From NCBI GenBank assembly GCA_949286295.1, contig CASECK010000126.1:1-7434 (forward strand): a DNA stretch of 7,434 nucleotides, in the 5' to 3' direction. The stretch comes from an uncultured bacterium. GTDB taxonomy: Bacteria > Bacillota > Clostridia > Oscillospirales > Oscillospiraceae. Positions within the stretch are counted from its first letter, which is position 1. Each line of letters opens with the position of its first letter. Below, in pieces: positions 5,215-7,434 of this stretch. The translations under genes and the position numbers were made by a program. Under the pieces are notes generated by a model. It made no database searches. It saw nothing but the letters and a program-made list of their open reading frames with translations, and was not told where the DNA came from.

Positions 5215-5234
5215 CTTGAAAAAACTTGAAAAAA
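5215..5234. repeat. Tandem 10-bp repeat upstream of the deacetylase
   Basis: CTTGAAAAAA occurs twice in perfect tandem (5215-5224, 5225-5234), about 40 bases upstream of the deacetylase start. The A-tracts are in phase with the helix turn, so they could bend DNA or form an operator. No clear promoter was found in 5175-5275. Confidence 0.45.
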
Positions 5235-5275
5235 TGCCGTCTCTCCCTCTGACAGGAGAAAACCGCCCGCGCCCC

Positions 5276-5308
5276 GAAGAAAAAGCTCCCCGGCCGGAGC
5301 CGGGGAGC
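5276..5308 (-). terminator. Intrinsic terminator of the TraB/GumN gene
   Basis: A perfect 10-bp stem (GCTCCCCGGC at 5285-5294, GCCGGGGAGC at 5299-5308) with a 4-base loop is followed on the minus strand by TTTTTCTT. It lies about 20 bases after the gene's stop. It is the cleanest terminator in the window. Confidence 0.9.
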
Positions 5309-5328
5309 CTGTCCATCCAATTTGTCCC

Positions 5329-6744
5329 TCAGGGGTCGGGGACCACTTCCACGGTGTAGCCCAGGTCCTTCAGCCCCTGGACGATGCCGGTGTCCCCCAC
5401 CATGTGGCCGGCGCCCACCACCAGCAGGCCGGTGTGGGACCCCTCCTGGCTGAGGTAGCCGGCGGCATACTGAATCATGCCCGGGTCCCGGCCGGTGAAC
5501 AGCTTGGCATTCAATTCGTCGTCGCTGGTCAGGACGGCGTCCTTGTCGAAGACCCGGTCAAACTCCTCCGGGTCCCGGTTCTTCCAGGTGTCCATCATGG
5601 CGCTAATCTGGTCCAGCTGGGCCTGGAGATAGTCCTGGGTGGCGGGCTCCAGAGCCTCCTCCCCCAGCACGGCCACCAGGGCGTCCCTGGTCTCCTGGTC
5701 CATGGCGTCCACATCCAGCATCATCAGCAGGCCGCTGGCCAGATAGGTCTCCTGGTACGCGGGGGACAGACTGTCGAAGATGCCCCCCTGGAAGGCGTAG
5801 GTCTCCACCGCGTCGATGGGGATGCCGGCGTTGACCGCCTTGGCGTTCACATACAGGTCGATGGCCATGGCGTTGGAGCTGGTGGTCTCGTCCAGGGTGG
5901 CCAGGGACTGGAAGGTCGAGGCCAGGGCCCAGGCCTTGTACTGGGAGACGGTCTGCTCGTCCATCCCCAGCAGGGCGGCTACCTTCACCGTCACCTGATA
6001 GAGCTCCGGGGAGATGTGGTCGGCCAGGGTGGTGCCGTCGGTGTACACCTGCATGGCGGCAAGCTCGGCAATCTGCGCCTGGTCGTTGAAATCCAGCTCA
6101 AAGGTCACCTGGTCGGCGCCCAGGATGATGTCCCGCAGCTGCCTGTGGACCGGATAGGTGTTGTTCACATCCGTGTGGATGCTCCCCAGCAGGTACAGGG
6201 TGTTCCCCGCCCCGTTGTCCGCTTTCCACAGCAGGCCCAGGGAGCCGGCGTTCTGCTGGTCGTACAGGTTCAAAATCAGGCTGTTGGCCATGGTGGCCGC
6301 CTCCAGATAGGTGCACGGGCGGTCCAGCGCCAGGCCTGTTCCGTCGCCGGCCAGGGCGCCTACCGAGGTCAAAAAGGCCTCCGGCCCCTCCTCCACACCG
6401 GGGAAGGCATAAGCGGCCGCCGCCTGATACAGAGCGTTGACCACGCCGCCCCGGGTGGTGTCCACCACCAGCCCCTCGCCGGCGGCCGGGCGGGTCTCCA
6501 CCTCCAGCAGGGCCAGCTTGCCGGCCACCACCTGCGTCATAGTCTCCAGCTGGTCCATAGTCACGGTCTGGCCATGGCTGGCAGAAATCTCGTCCCCGAA
6601 CAGCCCCAGCGCATAGCCGTCGGCCACCATGCCATAGGACCAGGCGGGCAGGGGGGCGGGCGCCTCTTCGGCGGCCAGGGCGGGCGCGGCAGACAGCATC
6701 AGGCACAGGCTCAGCAGCGCCGCGAACCATCTCTTACCTCTCAT
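5329..6744 (-). CDS. Exported TraB/GumN-family protein with SLH-like N-terminal repeats
   Basis: This 471-residue protein starts with a clear signal peptide (MRGKRWF, hydrophobic 7-20, likely cleavage after ALA, about residue 24). Residues about 33-80 and 95-160 look like two degenerate S-layer-homology repeats (WSYGMVADGYALGLFGDE; LDRPCTYLEAATMANSLI). From about 170 to the end it is a TraB/PrgY/GumN domain, with the first GxxH at GSIH (187-190), a conserved glutamate in FELD (215-218), an arginine in GRDPGM (418-423) and the second GxxH at GAGH (444-447). This fold includes TIKI-type metalloproteases, so peptidase activity at the cell surface is possible, though most bacterial members are uncharacterised. 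The ATG has AGGAGA about nine bases upstream. It has its own promoter and terminator. Confidence 0.9.
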   Translation of the reverse strand: MRGKRWFAALLSLCLMLSAAPALAAEEAPAPLPAWSYGMVADGYALGLFGDEISASHGQTVTMDQLETMTQVVAGKLALLEVETRPAAGEGLVVDTTRGGVVNALYQAAAAYAFPGVEEGPEAFLTSVGALAGDGTGLALDRPCTYLEAATMANSLILNLYDQQNAGSLGLLWKADNGAGNTLYLLGSIHTDVNNTYPVHRQLRDIILGADQVTFELDFNDQAQIAELAAMQVYTDGTTLADHISPELYQVTVKVAALLGMDEQTVSQYKAWALASTFQSLATLDETTSSNAMAIDLYVNAKAVNAGIPIDAVETYAFQGGIFDSLSPAYQETYLASGLLMMLDVDAMDQETRDALVAVLGEEALEPATQDYLQAQLDQISAMMDTWKNRDPEEFDRVFDKDAVLTSDDELNAKLFTGRDPGMIQYAAGYLSQEGSHTGLLVVGAGHMVGDTGIVQGLKDLGYTVEVVPDP

Positions 6745-6779
6745 TCTATTTCTCTCCTTCTCATAAAATATGCCTAATT

Positions 6780-6809
6780 ATTATATTATAGGACAAGCGG
6801 TTTTGTCTA
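6780..6809 (-). promoter_or_regulatory. Promoter of the TraB/GumN gene
   Basis: The minus strand has TAGACA (6809-6804), 18 bases, then a perfect TATAAT (6785-6780). A second TATAAT overlaps it (6790-6785) but is badly spaced. The AT-rich stretch stands out from the surrounding GC-rich DNA. A start near 6773 leaves a leader of about 29 bases. Confidence 0.7.
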
Positions 6810-6820
6810 TTAAATTCCCA

Positions 6821-6859
6821 TTAAAATCCACCGCCGGACCCTCCGGGTCCGGCGGTGGA
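6821..6859 (-). terminator. Intrinsic terminator of the SPFH gene
   Basis: A perfect 14-bp stem (6827-6840 with 6846-6859), extended by one more pair around a 3-base loop, lies 22 bases after the stop of the SPFH gene and is followed on the minus strand by TTTTAAT. Confidence 0.85.
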
Positions 6860-6881
6860 ATTGCGTCTGCCCCGCTGGCAA

Positions 6882-7434
6882 TTACTGCTTGGGCACGGTT
6901 GTGGTGATGGTGGCCCTGGGGTCCTCGGTGTCAAAGACGCTCTTGGCCGCCGCGGCCAGACCGGCCAGGCCCTGAATCTCGCTGGGGATGATAATCTTGG
7001 TGGCCTTGCCGTTGGCGGCGGCGGTGAAGGCCTCCAGGGCCTTGATGGTCAGCACGCCCTGGCCGGGCTGGGCCTCGTTGATGAGCCGGATGGCGTCGGC
7101 GGTGGCCTGCTGGACCTTCAGGATGGCCTCCGCCTGGGCCTCGGCCTCTAAAATCCTGGCCTGCTTGGCGCCCTCGGCCTGGAGGATGGCCGCCTGCTTG
7201 GCGGCGTCCGCCCGGAGAATCTCGGACTGCTTCTCGCCCTCGGCCACCAGAATCTGGGATTGCTTCTGGCCCTCGGCCTGAAGGATGGCCTCCCGGCGCT
7301 CCCGCTCGGCCTTCATCTGCTTCTCCATGGAGTCCTGGATTTCGGCGGGGGGCACGATGTTCTTCAGCTCCACCCGGTTGACCTTGATGCCCCAGGGGTC
7401 CGTGGCCTCGTCCAGGATGGCCCGCATCTTGGCG
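6882..7434 (-). CDS. SPFH/band 7 (stomatin-like) protein, C-terminal part
   Basis: The frame is open to the window edge, so the N-terminus, including the membrane anchor and most of the SPFH domain, is missing; the first visible ATG (7427) is internal. The visible start, KMRAILDEATDPWGIKVNRVE followed by IVPPAEIQDSMEKQMKAERE, is the highly conserved end of the stomatin/QmcA-type SPFH domain. Then comes a coiled coil of 11-residue repeats (about 48-104 counted from the ATG at 7427), rich in AEGxKQ, and a short tail ending in TTTVPKQ. Family members form large membrane-bound rings that scaffold microdomains and proteases. Many are paired with an NfeD gene, which would lie to the right if present. 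Its terminator is at 6821-6859. Confidence 0.92.
   Translation of the reverse strand, partial: AKMRAILDEATDPWGIKVNRVELKNIVPPAEIQDSMEKQMKAERERREAILQAEGQKQSQILVAEGEKQSEILRADAAKQAAILQAEGAKQARILEAEAQAEAILKVQQATADAIRLINEAQPGQGVLTIKALEAFTAAANGKATKIIIPSEIQGLAGLAAAAKSVFDTEDPRATITTTVPKQ

Noticed and set aside
5404..6777. Long plus-strand ORF (457 codons) opposite the TraB/GumN gene
   Set aside because: It is an antisense shadow with low-complexity HQGV-rich composition; signal peptide, motifs, promoter and terminator all support the minus-strand gene.

Overview
The window looks like chromosomal DNA of a high-GC, low-GC-ancestry Firmicute, most likely a gut Oscillospiraceae-type clostridium (Flavonifractor/Lawsonibacter/Oscillibacter-like). 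The reasons are strong AGGAGG-type ribosome binding sites, GTG starts, tRNA genes with encoded CCA, a CmpB-type (DUF1113) membrane protein, a DUF21-CBS 'hemolysin' protein and a small membrane peptide of the kind common in that group. This placement is inference from protein character, not from a search.

Layout. Almost everything is on the minus strand. At the left edge (1-566) five tRNA genes run leftward in the order Gly(UCC), Arg(UCU), His(GUG), Gln(UUG), Lys(UUU, cut by the window edge), behind one good sigma-70 promoter (601-630). The three long spacers each hold a GC-rich hairpin. Next (704-2041) is a CorC/HlyC-type DUF21-CBS-CBS protein. Its 5' leader of about 210 nt has its own promoter, two overlapping candidate leader peptides and an intrinsic terminator, so it looks like a conditional attenuator. 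Upstream lies pyrB (2314-3375), an aspartate carbamoyltransferase whose C-terminus carries a PyrI-like four-cysteine zinc module.

The only plus-strand gene is a 176-residue CmpB-family membrane protein (3556-4086), divergent from pyrB. It converges on a 56-residue membrane peptide (4165-4335, minus). Upstream of that are an exported NodB-type polysaccharide deacetylase (4419-5174), an exported TraB/GumN-family protein with degenerate SLH-like N-terminal repeats (5329-6744), and the C-terminal part of an SPFH/band 7 protein with a very regular 11-residue repeat (6882-7434, cut by the right edge).

The genes look like independent housekeeping and envelope units rather than one operon: most have their own promoter-like sequence and terminator. 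No mobile element, CRISPR array, phage gene or defence system is visible. The items most worth following up are the leader of the CorC/HlyC gene and the PyrB-zinc-module fusion; the rest is fairly ordinary chromosome.
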